Assembly (NCBI GenBank): GCA_029204225.1
Contig: CM055095.1
Location: 25,650,503 to 25,714,502 of the forward strand
Direction: 5' to 3'
DNA: 64,000 bases
From: Diphasiastrum complanatum
Taxonomy: Eukaryota > Streptophyta > Lycopodiopsida > Lycopodiales > Lycopodiaceae
Shown here in pieces: positions 47,567-59,711 of the stretch. Made by a program: the position numbers and the translations under genes. A model generated the notes under the pieces. That model saw nothing but the letters and a program-made list of their open reading frames with translations, did not search any database and was not told the origin of the DNA. The first letter of the stretch is position 1, and each line of letters starts with the position of its first letter.

Positions 47567-48621
47567 CAGAATCTGAGGAATTTCTAGAATCTCATCTGGT
47601 TTTCGTTATTCATCTGGGATATTGGGCAGCTGAAAATGTTTATGGATATAACTTTACAGACTGGTGAAAGATTTCATTGCACTATGGAACGACATTGTGA
47701 TTTGAGCCTGCAGAAGTTCGGAGACCACTTCGAGTCCCTGTAGGGGTTGCACTTTTCTGAGGATCGGAGCAGATAACGGACAGTCCGTGTTCTGTTCCTC
47801 CTCTAGAAACTCATCTCGGAATTTGTTGTATTGTCTTTGATCCACTCGTGGGTCTGGATAGTCACATGGTGTGAAGAATTGCCAAAAATTGGCAAATCTA
47901 GCTTGATCAAAAACCATGTAGAATAGTGTAAATTGTGTACACAAGTGGGTCCCACACATGTGAGGCCATGATGCTACATGGGAAACCCATCCTAATGTAG
48001 GTTAGGTCAAGTCAAGAGAGTTGGTCATGTCTATTTGGTGGTCATCCCTACTTTATAGGACCTACACCTAAGTTTAAGGTGAAAATTTGACCAACTAGCT
48101 ACCTACCAAGCATAACTCTAGGAAATAGACTAGGGTTTCATTTTAGGTCAAGGAGAGTGAGTTAACTTCCTTATTACATGCTGGAAATCCACCTAACTTC
48201 AAGAAGGAAGTCGTATTTGCTATGTATTCCCTCTCTCCATAGTGAGAAGATAGAAAATTTTTGGAGCTCATTGGCAATCTCAAGCTAGTTCACTATGTAC
48301 ATTGAGTTTTTGTGATCCAAATGAAACCAAATCAATTTCTACTTGTTTCTCAGGTTGAAGGCCGTACTACAGCCTATAGTACACACGTGTGGGCTCGGAT
48401 TTCAATGTTTATCAATGCTTTTGATTGTTAATGCTTGTTGTTTGTCAAATTGCCAATCTAGATCAACTTTTTTGTGTCTAGTTTTTTGATAGATTGTTAA
48501 GCAAGCATCCAATCACTCTTGTGGATCTTTTGTAGATCCATTTATGGTCCTAAAGTACAGTACTTTCACACATGGTAGTGTGGAAGCTGTTAAAGACTTC
48601 CCGTATGGTCAGCTAGTTTTT

Positions 48622-49448
48622 CTATGTATAGCTGTTGTTGTTGATTTTGGCACTGGGCTCTAGTGAGGACTCTAATAGGTTCGGAAGAGATGTGGCGTGT
48701 GGATAGGATCCTGTTAGGTTGCTTTGGGCAATCTTTGAAACTGTGTTTGCGAAACAATCTGCACACTCAGCATGGTATTGGTTTTGAACCTTACAGTCTA
48801 CCATAAAATGTCCTGTCTCACCACAGATGAAACATCTATTGCTCATGGGCCCCGTGGCAATTGCATAGCCATCTTGGTTGGCTAGCTGTCCTGGATTTTT
48901 CGGATTTGTGGAATACTCATCTCGTTTGCACGAGCATGAGGTACCTTCATGATAGTGTTGAGAACTACCAGAAGTGGATGTGTTATCCTGATGGTATGTT
49001 TGATCGTAGGAGTAATCGACAAAATGTGTTGGTGCGGAGTCTTTATGGTGTCGATGTTTTTGTGCTCCTATGTCTGGATGTCCCCTTGGAGGTAGACCTA
49101 AGAGTGCCAATTAAGGTTGAGATTCATGCTTGGGTTGTCTTGGCAACTCTTGGATATGAATTTGTCAATTGTTTCGTGGAGGATATTGCTGGGATGGGTT
49201 TCGTGAGGCTGGTATTGTCCTCCTGATTGGTCGTGAGGTTGATTCCTCGGGTTGTAGTAGCAGTAGAATGAGGTATGGCCCATGAAGTCATAGATGTCAC
49301 ATTTAATCAAGGAAGTATATGGGACTGGTTGATATGATGGGCACTCATTTCCAATGTGTGCACCTCTACAATGAGGGCTCCAGGTATTATCCCGTCTATG
49401 ATGGATTTGGCCAATGGGTAACTGAGACCTAGCATGGAATGTCCACAT
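48622..49448 (-). pseudogene. Gypsy gag C-terminus with multiple zinc knuckles
   Basis: Two overlapping frames. In 49448-49098 there are a degenerate knuckle (HCRGAHIGNEC) and CDIYDFMGHTSFYC, where the second Cys has become Tyr. In 49110-48622 there is an intact knuckle CFICGETGHFMVDC and a trailing ECADCF. Three knuckle-like units in one gag are unusual for plant gypsy elements. Confidence 0.75.
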
Positions 49449-49450
49449 TG

Positions 49451-51640
49451 TGCGCTTGAGCGATCAATAATCCATAAGAAGGAAAGAATCCTTCACCAAC
49501 TTGTTTCTTAGAACAAGTTCAATGTTTGGATCGTTTAAGCCCAGTGCTCATGAAATGTTTAGATCAGTGCTCTTGAAAAAAATAAATTCTTGAAAGGGTT
49601 TAGATTAGTGCTCTTGAAATTTTTGGTAGAAGACACCAACCCCAAGACAAAATGATGGTTGGGTGGTAGCATGTGGAGATATCATGAAGGCACCTCCAAC
49701 CCCTTATGGGAGCTTCATAAGGTCAATATTTTTGGCAACATGTTTGCTTGCAAAATCACGTGCATGAATTACTTTGGTCTCATCAATCTTGTCTTTTTAC
49801 TGATGTCTTATTGTTATCAATATCTCATATTAATATTTCTTTCAAAATATCAAGCACTTTTTTTTTTCTTGATCTGGCATGGTAATTGTTTCTGCGTGAT
49901 TATTGCATTCATTCCACTCATGATGAATATTGCATTCATTCCACTCATGATGAATATGGATTCTCCAATCTATATTACTCAAGCTCCATCAAGCTTAAGT
50001 ACAATTGTGGAAATGAATGAAAGTCAACTAATCTAGGCTTTATGAAATGCTACAATGAGAGATTCTATTGAGGTAGTAGACTCCACTCTCCAACATAAGT
50101 AGTGAATCATGCCTTGAGTTACACAAAGAGGAGGTTGTGCATTAAAGTTCAACCTAAAGTTGTTCCAACATGGCGAGCAATTCCAATATAATGATGTGGT
50201 TATGTTTTGGTTACCTTCAAGGACATCACATTTCAACATGCATGAGCAATCGTGTAGCTCTCATTATTATTGTTTTACCTAGGATGGACTACAAATAATT
50301 TGATAAACAAACTATACTACCCCAACCACAATGATGCAATAAGTACCAAGAAGCCCTTGAGGCTATTTTTCTACCAATTGTGGACAACTACAAAACTATC
50401 AAAAATTTATCAAATTATAGATGGAAGCAAAGACGCTAGATGATTACATACATAAGTTTTTTCTTTCATAAAGCTTTGCTTTGACACGCAATTAGGATTG
50501 ATGCACCTTTACTCTAATTCCATGTTATACATGGGTTTATAGTTTAAGGAATGTAATTGTCTTTGCAGTTTTGTTTTTTCTTCTAGATACCATTTACGAC
50601 CATTTAATAAAGCAACTTCATTAAAAAGAAAACAAACAATCCAAAAGGAATTTAATGATACACAAAGCATATGATTGTGTTCCTCTTCATGGGAAAAGGA
50701 CATATGTCAAAAGTAGTTTTGCAAAAAAAATATATCATGTGGCTTCTTGTATTTTCAAGGTTACAAATTAATCACTTATTTTGAGGTTCAGAATTTATTC
50801 AAGGGAAAAGCATCACTAAAATTTGTTGCTTTAATATGGTGTTGTTTGGTTCTCATCATTTTGTTCACTTAAATGTTTCATTTAAAACAAGCCATGCATG
50901 CTTTTTTTCAATGATGGTCCAACCCATGATTGTGTCGACTAAAAAGTATTGCAAAACCTCATGGTGGAGAACATACTAAGTATGTCAACCACGTCATAAA
51001 CGTCACTACAAAGGAAAATTGAGAAATAATGAACCATATGTTCACAAACACTCTTTATGTATTCAAGAACATAAGTGAAATTTGAACACATATTATTAAT
51101 TAAAATCATGTTGACTGAATATTAGGCAATGAATCGGTTTTATAATTTTTTTCTAAAAGAACAACCATAATTATGAGAATGTAGCATAAGTATGCATTTG
51201 GAAAATTTAAAAATGATGTGGATTTTTTTGTCTACACATTCATATCTTCTCTTAAATTCAGTTAATTTTTTTAATATTTTAAGCATCTTTTTTTTTTTTT
51301 CTCAAAGAAATTACTATTGCTATTCACTTCATACAATTTAGATACAACAACAGCGAAATTGATGAGAAACCATGGAGGTTTTATGGATAGTAAACCGAAA
51401 TTTTTTTGATGCTACTTAACACAAACAACTAATAAATGTGAAAGTTTCAAACATCAAGGAGACCTTAAAAATGTCAAAATTCAATCAATCTTTAACCTTG
51501 AAACTTGTAAGATACAAAACTAGCAAACTATCAATTTGCTATGCATCAAGATCTTGCTTTCAGAATTAGAATGGATTCACATAAGATTGAAAACTTCATT
51601 TTAACACATCATGGAGATCTCATCCATGAAGGAGAAACGG
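49451..51640. other. Intergenic AT-rich DNA, no supported gene
   Basis: Short open frames only. The segment AATATTGCATTCATTCCACTCATGATG is duplicated in tandem at about 49900-49955 (roughly 30-bp unit, two copies). Confidence 0.45.
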
Positions 51641-51645
51641 TTCAT

Positions 51646-51664
51646 TCATATGCCAAAACTTGAC

Positions 51665-51695
<31 letters not shown>

Positions 51696-52110
51696 GTGAT
51701 GTGCCAATCTTAGCATCTAGCCTTTTGTCTCTACCATTAGTGTTCAACCATAGTGCTCCAATTCCGCTCACTTCGTGTCGCGATCCATCTCCCAGAATGA
51801 TGTATCTGGAGGAGTCTGTTTGCCGAAAGTCATCCAACATCTGTCTTATTGTCACAAAATGTGACGTAGCACCTGATTCAAGAACGATGTTGTGAACATC
51901 GGTATATGATGTAGCGCAAACATCTATACACAAATAGATGGATGGATTTCGATTGGCTCGCTCTTCACCCATCTTTGAGGATTCTGGCTCCTCCACGTAT
52001 GATGAGCTATTGGAGTTCTCCTTCCTTCTGTCTTCTTGTTTCTTGGATTCTCAAAACAATAGATGCCAGCATGACCTTTCTTATTCATGAACATCAAATT
52101 AAATGGGAAA
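51646..52110 (-). pseudogene. Copia gag end/protease fragment
   Basis: Near 52070-52100 the minus strand has the remains of a zinc knuckle (NKKGHAGIYC; the first two cysteines are lost). The frame 51996-51646 has the protease motif with NIVLESGATSHFV (DSGAT changed to ESGAT) and YIILGDGSRHEVSGIGALWL. The coding region runs into a GT microsatellite at 51665-51698. Confidence 0.7.
51665..51698. repeat. (GT)n microsatellite
   Basis: GT repeats with one TTTGTG interruption, at the 3' end of the copia protease relic. Confidence 0.9.
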
Positions 52111-52492
52111 TGCTAGAAATCATGAAAACTAAGCAAAAACCAAGAAAGTAACAAATTTTCACCAAATTAGGCAAAGTAAGCATTTATTATTCATGAACGA
52201 GGATCATTCACAAAATTGGGCCTATTTCTAGATCATGATCAAAGCTCTCATGTGATTTTAGGCACGTGAACCACAAACCATTCAAGAAAGCATAGTGGTC
52301 GTTTGTGCCTGTACTATAAGTTGAGGCCTTATTTAGCCAAAGTGGGCCTTACAACCATTATTACAATTCCACTATTCACAATTATAGTCAGGTTGTTCGA
52401 GCCACTTTATTAATTGTCCTATTGACTACATCAAGTCTAATTTAGCTCCATGGCTATATCTAGTAAGATCATGGGCTAATTACATGTAGCAC

Positions 52493-52494
<2 letters not shown>

Positions 52495-52578
<84 letters not shown>
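52495..52578. repeat. (GA)n microsatellite
   Basis: 42 perfect GA units. A copia LTR-like sequence starts right after it. Confidence 0.97.
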
Positions 52579-52582
<4 letters not shown>

Positions 52583-53194
52583 TTGCAACAAGTCCGCAAG
52601 GACTCACATGCGAAGACCAACGGAAGGAGTCATGGTGCAAAGAACTGCAACACTCCAGCCTACGGCCCATTGTGATAGCAAATCGAAGGAAGCCAAAGGC
52701 ATCGCCAGCCACCGTAAGCTATCACTTACGGTCACCTACGAAGTGAAATGGCAGCTGACCAAACCAAGTCAACGATTGCGGTTGACATACAATTTCATCT
52801 TCACGCTCCTGCAGTCAGGCTACAATTGCAACGATGCCACATTTTCACGCTCTTGATGCGTACGAAGGAGATTCTTTTGCTGTACCTCTTCACATCTTCA
52901 CGATGCACCAATAACTGATCTACGGATCAAGTACAAGGGCTGATAATGATCTTTTAAACTGTATTTAGAATAACCAAAAGATCTTCTGACAGCTATATAA
53001 ACATTTGAGTGTTTTGGAGAGATAGAGTGACTGACACACACAGAGTGTCATACAGATGATCGATCAATGTATTTACAAAGATCAAACGACCAAAACTCCT
53101 CAGAGTTGGTGATCATTTCCATAGAGAGTAACAAGTGTTATGAAAGATAGCATTCATTAGATTTTGTAAGTAGGATCATGCGCTTCGCGCGATT

Positions 53195-53362
53195 GTTTTG
53201 TGATCTGATCATTGTTACTACAACACTCTTTTGTACAGAAGCGCTATTTTTCCATATCAGTTGTTTTCATGTTAAACGTTTTGTGATCTGATATCATTGT
53301 TACTACAACACTCTTTTGTACAGAAGTGCTATTTTTCCATATCAATTGTATTCATGTTGAAT
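53195..53362 (+). repeat. 83-bp tandem duplication inside the LTR
   Basis: GTTTTGTGATCTGAT and the next 70 bases (including TACTACAACACTCTTTTG) occur at 53195 and again at 53278, with a 2-bp insertion and a few substitutions. Confidence 0.8.
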
Positions 53363-53747
53363 GTTTGAATGCCTCTCAATCTTTCTCTCCATTATCAGAA
53401 CTTATCTGTCAGAAACAGAGAATAGCACGGTTGTCTCAGACGGTTAATTCTTCACATTTTCTATGGTTGTTTATGACACCTACTCTGACATCTAAACAAA
53501 TCAGAATTGCTCTGCATCTTAGTCTCTAAAGTAATTTAAGATCCTTCTTCATCATTTTTTTTTCTTTGGTGAGACGATGACCTCTATTGTGCTACAGCCT
53601 GTGAACATCCATCATGTGTCCCATCATAGTGGTATCAGAGCCCACGATTTTTGGATGCACTAAGAGTCTTGAGATAAAAAAGTTTATAAGTTTAAATTTC
53701 AGAGCTAGTTTCTATAACTAATTTGTACCTTCTGTTCATCAATCATC

Positions 53748-54420
53748 ATGGAAGGCTCAACCTCAAAGATCCGCTTGATCGACAAGTTCAACGGAGACGA
53801 TTTTCACATGTGGAAATTCAAGATGAGGATGATCCTGATTGAAAAGGAGCTATGGGGATACATCAATGGTTCTAAAGCCAGACTGGTGGAACCAGAAATG
53901 CTACCAACATGGGAAGAAAAGGATGGCAAGCCTCTTTACATCGTATCTTTGAACCTGAAAGACACTCAAATAGCTCGCGTATCAAACTGTACCACTTCAA
54001 AAGAAGCATGGGACACTTTGGCAAGCATTTGAGTTGTTTTGGCTCGTCTCTTACTGAGAAAGAAGGTCCTAACTCTAAAAATGAATGAAGGAACCTCAGT
54101 CATTGATTGTCTGAATGACTTCAAGCAGTTGTTGAATTGACTTGCTGCTATAGGTTTGCCTATTTCAGAAGAGGACTCTACGATGTCTCTTCTAGCCAAT
54201 CTTCTATCCTCCTACGACAATCTAGTGTTGCTTTTGAGCAGTACTCCTGTGCTATCTTTGTAGAAGCTGACATCAAGCCTATTATAGGAAGAAGTACAGA
54301 GAAAGAGCTGATCTACGATGAGTACCAAGACAATGGCCATGTACTCCAATAAGCAACATTCCAAGAAGAAGAACTTCAAGGACAAGAAGACGAAGGCGGA
54401 GCAGCCAGGTTCAATGCAAC
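53748..54420 (+). pseudogene. Copia gag, frameshifted
   Basis: The open part 53748-54032 reads MEGSTSKIRLIDKFNGDDFH, then MWKFKMRMILIEKELWGYI and SKEAWDTLASI (UBN2). A stop and frame change follow, then MNEGTSVIDCLNDFKQLLN, a stop, and ISEEDSTMSLLANL. It keeps the part deleted from the 12614 copy. The zinc knuckle is not reached. Confidence 0.85.
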
Positions 54421-54469
54421 CACAATAACCATAGAACAATCAGCAACATCTGTCTTTTTCTATTACTCG

Positions 54470-54730
54470 CCTACTGAGATTTTTTTGTATTTTTTTCAAT
54501 ATCATTACTCACCGTCAGAACAAAGCATAGTACGGCACTTGATCTACTACCTGGCAGACCGGCGAGTAAAGGTCTAATTTTTTGCCATTACTTGCCCACT
54601 GTCTATTACTTGCCTCCATTACTCGCCATCATTACTCGCCCATTGTGATTACTCACCATCACTACTTGACCATTGTCTATTACTTTTTCCATTACTTGCC
54701 CACTATCTATTACTTTCCAACTAGTGACTT
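54470..54730 (+). repeat. Irregular tandem repeats of ATTACT(C/T)GCC(C/A)
   Basis: More than ten copies of a word like (C)ATTACTCGCC or ATTACTTGCCCACTGTCT, 10-25 bp apart, concentrated at 54590-54720. Degenerate minisatellite. Confidence 0.65.
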
Positions 54731-54959
54731 GACACGCCAATCACTCGCTCAATCGCATACAAGTCAAACCATCACCGGGGCCTCAGTGGGGAGGCCCGAG
54801 ACCCCACCAGCCTGGCACCATAGTTACCATTGTTCCTTCACATCATTTACCATCTGCACCATAGCTATGTTCATTTTTTTTCCAGATACATTCTGTGTAA
54901 CCTTCATCTTGTTCATCTGTGATATCCATTTATAAAATCCATCTGTTTGTAGACTCCGT

Positions 54960-55523
54960 TTGTTATATCCATTTGTTGTTACATCCATCTGCCTGTGTCT
55001 ACAGAGCAACTTGAAGGCAATTCAACACAAGGTCCCAGGCAAAGTGCGACCACGCAGCCTTCAATTGGGAAGTGCAATACCAAGGGGGGAGACTAAGGTT
55101 GATGATTACCCTTCAATGAGCAAGATTCAACCAAATTTTGATTGTTCCACAATGCAACAGACCACCAACACAGTGCCAAATCCAGGTATATCCATTCTTA
55201 AAAGACCAAATCTAGGGAACTCAAGCCCAAAAAGGCCAACTATACAACAAGAACCAACACCGACAATGTCTATGCCTTGTCCTCAATTGGTAAGATTGAT
55301 TGATGAAGAAAGTCTTCAGGTTAAAGCATACCACGAATACCTAGATAGACTAAGGAGTCAAGTGAGCACGTCCTATCCACATTACGAATTGAGAGAGACC
55401 ACAACAATACCACTGGGAGAAGAAGTAGCGCCTATCTATCATGATCAATATCAACCAGCCTTATCATGGGATCCTCTGATAGATGGTGTGGACTACCCAT
55501 TTGTCGATGAACAAGGTTATTAG
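54960..55523 (+). CDS. Orphan ORF of unknown function, possible gene fragment
   Basis: 187-codon frame. From about 55005 it has a normal amino-acid mix, Pro/Gln-rich in the first half (PNPGISILKRPN, PTIQQEPTPTM) and acidic/aromatic in the second (VKAYHEYLDRLRSQV, LSWDPLIDGVDYPF). A TAG ends it, but the same frame continues EWPPNSYGYY before TGA. TGTCTACAG at about 54993-55001 could be a splice acceptor. It lies where the rest of the 52580 copia element should be, so it may be element-borne, captured, or an old exon. No family recognised. Confidence 0.3.
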   Translation: MLYPFVVTSICLCLQSNLKAIQHKVPGKVRPRSLQLGSAIPRGETKVDDYPSMSKIQPNFDCSTMQQTTNTVPNPGISILKRPNLGNSSPKRPTIQQEPTPTMSMPCPQLVRLIDEESLQVKAYHEYLDRLRSQVSTSYPHYELRETTTIPLGEEVAPIYHDQYQPALSWDPLIDGVDYPFVDEQGY

Positions 55524-56152
55524 GAATGGCCACCAAACTCATATGGTTATTATTGAAAATCTGGCAAGTCCATATTCTTGCTGATCGTCATCGAATAAAG
55601 CCTCAGGTTTTACGTAAGCGCACTCATATCTACGCTTTTCCTGGAGCACCAAAAAAAAAATGCTATACATATGCTCTCTACAGACTTTAACAATGTGACT
55701 TGTCATCATCCCAAGGACCAGTCAGAGGTAGAGTGCCATGGGACATTTGGCAGCAGGAGCATGTTGTCCAATTTTGGGTACGACATGTAATATTCTAGAA
55801 TATGGCAAGAGGCTTATGCAATAAGCCCAAACATTATACAACAGAAGTAGAGAGTTGAAAGTACTAGAAATAGGTGACCAATTGGCATCCTGCGTGTGTG
55901 AGTCCAACATTGGGTCTCGGCTAATAAGTGTCATGGAGCACAATTATTCAATAAAGTATTTTAAACTTAGCTTTTGTAAGTTCTTAAGTTGGGAAACACA
56001 ACTTGATCTCAAGAAACACAAAGAAATCTTGGCGGTCAAGATACTGATCCTGATGGAACTTTGATAGCCAATCAAAGTGAAGGGGGCTCACCTCTCAAAT
56101 CAATAAGAGAGAGACATTTTTCTAGTATTTGTCATCTTCTACTCTTCCTAAT

Positions 56153-56293
<141 letters not shown>

Positions 56294-56325
56294 GCCTTCC
56301 CTCCCCCCCTCTCTCTCCCTCCCCC

Positions 56326-56711
56326 TGTTATGTTAGGATACAGTATACTCCTAGTCTTGGATACACGGTACTCCAGTGAAACAAGCTGTTAATTATGCCA
56401 CGTCATACTGGAAGTGACCCGAAAGTAACTAATATCCTTGTGAGGCCCAAATCACACTAAATGGAGTTTAGACAAGGTATGGGACAATGTATGCACGTGT
56501 AGAGTTATCAATAGCAATTCTATGAATAGTTGGTCCATGCTTAGGACTCTATTCTAGGTGAATCTATGTATAGGAACTGAGGGCTATGCATGGCTATGTG
56601 CCCAGGATGCTTTTGGCTCTATATATGGGGTCCAAACTCGTCCTACTCCTCATTATGGTTGTGGATTCATTGCCAGGCTCTCACTCTACATCATGCTTCT
56701 TGTTCCTTGGC
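56326..56711 (+). repeat. 5' LTR, internally and terminally deleted
   Basis: Starts TGTTATGTTAGGATACAG, lacking about 14 bp (CCATGACCAGTACA) near the start compared with 61731. It ends at TTGTTCCTTGGC, then jumps to GAAGCTTGGAGAGG of the leader. The last ~130 bp of LTR, including its 3' end, and the PBS are gone. Confidence 0.88.
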
Positions 56712-57559
56712 GAAGCTTGGAGAGGTGGTGCTTTTCATTGGAGCTTGGTGGTATTCAACTAGTATTCTCATCCAAGGAGAGGAGCAAGGTTGCAAGTTTG
56801 TGGATCTTGCCAAATTCAGTTTGCATGTTCCATATCTCTCTCAAATTTCATTGTGTTTATGGAGAATTGTGCTAGGAAATCAATTTGGGTGTCTTTTTTG
56901 GAGTTTTAGCATGTGTAGCTCAAAACTACTGAAGGATCTGAAATTTCCAGCAAGTTAATTCACTTTGATATAGTTGAAATTCAGTTTGCATGTTGGATCT
57001 TCCCATGTATTTGGATTCTAGGCTCTTTTGTGGCCAAATTTGGCTTGTTTTCCATGTTTTTGGCACAAAATGGAGGGAAGAATTCAAAATCCAGCAAGAT
57101 CAGATTAATTGATTGGTTGTAACTCTGTAGAAAACGTTCTTGCCATTAATTTCCAATTGTGCATGGTGAAAAAACCTAGAAAGGACTAAAATTCATGATT
57201 TTTGCTTGTTTTTTCATGAAATTGGATGGTAGGAGGTTGTTAAACATCAATTGAAGCTGGGAAAAGATGAATCATAGTCTTTTGAAGCTGTCCTAGAAGT
57301 TAGATCCAAGAATTCCAGCAATTGGGTTTGTAGGAAGTCAAAAAGTGTCAAAAATTGACCAATTCTGGTGAATTTTGGGGAATGGATTTCTCTAAATCCA
57401 TAAGGGGATCATTCTGGATTTTTTTCAGCATGATTTGTATTCCTTTTTACCTTCCCAGCAAGCTATCAGACTTGTAAATTGATGGTTAGAGGCTTATGTT
57501 TCAATTCCATCAAATTTGTAGCAATTTTGACTTCTAGAAACCAAGAAATCATGGTTCTC

Positions 57560-57900
57560 AGCCCATACTACTTCATAGGATCTGTATGAGGGCTTCATGG
57601 AAGTCTTAGAGACCATTTAAGACTATTTGGATCATCAATTTTAGGCTTGGTTGAGTGTTTGCATGTTTTTGGATAGATTGGTCTAGAAAAAGTGCGCCCT
57701 CCTACAGCTTAATTGGTTGTTCTGAACTCGCACGTGTGAGTACTAGGTGGCAAGATGACATGGCAAGTGTCTTGTTCACTGGGTCTCCCTCTGTACTGAG
57801 CCTTACAACATCCAATTTGGTGTCCTATAGCAAAAGATATGATCATATGAAGTTTTACAATTTTGTGAGCAAAATTGGTAGAATTTCGAATTGTTATGAG
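57560..57900 (+). other. Unrelated segment replacing the gag N-terminus
   Basis: Up to about 57560 the leader matches 27000-28160. From CAGCCCATACTACTTC the sequence differs entirely from the 26758 copy until GAGAAGAAAATTGAAAG at about 57899, where identity resumes. The segment contributes an open frame (57655 on) that runs into gag, but no family was recognised. Confidence 0.6.
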
Positions 57901-58490
57901 AAGAAAATTGAAAGAGCGTCATCGTGGTGGCAAGATTTACTGGTGAAGCCAGCTACTTGGGATGCGTTTGCAAAAGTTCTCAAGAAATCTTGCGTAGTTG
58001 CTGATGACGTGGACTACTACCTGAAGTTCATGAACTGCAGGATGGGTACAAAGAGTTTAGACTCTTATATCCAGGAATTCATGGACCTATGGAATAGGGT
58101 TCCATCATTCGATGCGAAGTTGGCACTTTGGCAGTTTGTCCTAGGTTTGCTAGCCGACTATCAAAACGAATGCAAGCAAAATGTGCTTCAAAAACTCGAG
58201 GATGCATTTCGAATTGCGAAGGCATATGATTCCACAGTGGTGGCATCTAGGAAGCAGTTTGTGCAAATTCCAACCACTTTGAAAACCAAAAAGGGTAAGA
58301 AGCGCGGTCCATACCAAGCAAAATATTTTGACAAATTAGATCAAGGAGCATAGGAACCCAGGAAGCCGAAGAGAAAGAGATTCAAGAAATCTATGTCCTA
58401 GGAAAAGGCTAAGAAAGAGAACTTATGTTTCGTTTGTAAGAAACCTGGACATATGATGAAATTTTGTCCAGAAAGGAAGAAGTATCTGCT
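57890..58490 (+). pseudogene. Gypsy gag C-terminal part with zinc knuckle
   Basis: SSWWQDLLVKPATWDAFAKV, then KSLDSYIQEFMDLWNRVPSF and LALWQFVLGLLADYQNECKQ, a basic linker, two stops, and an intact zinc knuckle CFVCKKPGHMMKFC (58431-58472). A 24-bp gap relative to the 28719 region lies at the start. A frameshift after the knuckle leads to the next frame at 58464. Confidence 0.85.
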
Positions 58491-59204
58491 CACATGATTG
58501 AGATCCCAGGAGGCAATGGTAAGACTTTGGAAATTAACCTGACTGATTGTGAATGTGAATGTTCTTTTAGTACTACTTCTTTCTTGTCTAATGAACTTTT
58601 TTGTACTGATTTAATCTTAGGTTATGAATGGTTATTTAGTAAATCACCTTCTCTGTTAATTGATTTTGAGAAGCATGTTCTCATTTTCAAGGAGGGTGAT
58701 AAGGTTGTTACATTATTTGGCAGTAATTTTGTACGTTCGTTGGATAAGATTTCTACAGTTAATAAAATGGAGACATTGGATTATTCTGATTATGAAGTTT
58801 TTTCTATATGTGTTGTTCCAGTTGTGGATGTTCTTGAAATGAATCTAAATGGTTGTGAATTCTCAGCAATTCTTAACTCAGTAAATTTAGATCATGAACA
58901 AGCAGTGAAAGAACAAGTCATAAATAAATTTAGGGATGTTTTTCCATCTGAATTACCTCATGGTTTACCACCGTCTAGGTCAGTAGACCACAAGATTGAG
59001 TTAATTCCAGGAAGTCAACCTGTCTCTAGACAACCTTATAGGTTCTCTCAGAAAGAGGAGACAGAGATTTCAAATCAAATAGAAAACTATTTGAGGATGA
59101 GACATATACAACCTAGTAAATCACCTTGGGGCACTCCTCTTCTTCTTAAAGTGAAGAAATATGGAGGTTTTCGGATGTGTGTGGATTACAAGGGGCTTAA
59201 TTAA
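58464..59204 (+). pseudogene. Gypsy pre-RT spacer and RT start; protease deleted
   Basis: After TTSFLSNELF the frame jumps directly to CTDLILGYEWLFSKSP. About 230 bp present in the 26758 copy, including the DSGS active site, are missing. The spacer and RT entry follow (PSRSVDHKIELIPGSQPVSR, HIQPSKSPWGTPLLLKVKK, FRMCVDYKGLN), with a TAA just after LN in place of the usual Lys codon. Confidence 0.88.
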
Positions 59205-59711
59205 GTGACTATTAAAAATAAATATCCATCACCTAGGATGGATGACCTTGTAGATCGCTTGGGTGGAGCACGGTATTTCACCAAGATAGATCTCAGGACA
59301 AGGTACCATCAAATAAGAATTCAGTCGGAAGATGTCCAAAAGACATTTCGTTCTAGATTTGGTCATTATGAATTCTTAGTGTTGCCATTTGGATTAACGA
59401 ATGCTCTAGCAATGTTCCAGCAAATGATGAACGATTTATTTCGTCCATATTTGGAGAAGTTTGTGGTTGTATTCTTAAACGACATTCTCGTTTACAGTAA
59501 ATCCTTGGTGAAACACGTAGAACACTTAAAAATCGTCTTGATGAAACTCCGTCAAGAGTTACTCTACGCTAAAGAGTCCAAGTGTGAATTCTTTAAGCAA
59601 GAGTTGTTTTATCTCGGTCAGAAGATCACAGTAAATGGGATCAAGATTGACGAGGATAAAATCAAGATTGTGATTGAGTGGCCAATTCCGGGAACTGTGT
59701 TAATAATCTGA
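59205..59711 (+). pseudogene. Gypsy RT palm with mutated catalytic site
   Basis: YPSPRMDDLVDRLGGARYFT, FTKIDLRTRYHQIRI (first catalytic Asp), FLVLPFGLTNALAMFQQMMN, and VVVFLNDILVYSKS, where the first Asp of the F-x-DD box is Asn. It ends at an early stop near the connection domain. Confidence 0.9.

Larger units (their letters stand above)
45840..49450 (-). mobile_element. Decayed Ty3/gypsy element, gag to RT start
   Basis: Minus strand. Gag with several zinc knuckles (49448-48622), a spacer frame (47959-47654), protease (47566-47240 and on to 46907), spacers, and the N-terminus of RT (46220-45840). RNase H, integrase and LTRs were not found here. The 33430-34440 fragment could be from a similar family, but that is not shown. 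Confidence 0.8.
52580..54420 (+). mobile_element. Copia relic: LTR, PBS and gag (11192-17170 family)
   Basis: 52580-53628 is a diverged LTR related to 11192-12518 (shared blocks such as the CCGTAAG(C/T)TATCACTTA region, GATCTACGGATC and AGTAGGA(T/G)CA(T/C)GCGCTT). The PBS TGGTATCAGAGC lies at about 53631-53642. Gag starts at 53748 and decays by 54420. The rest of the element is absent. Confidence 0.8.
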
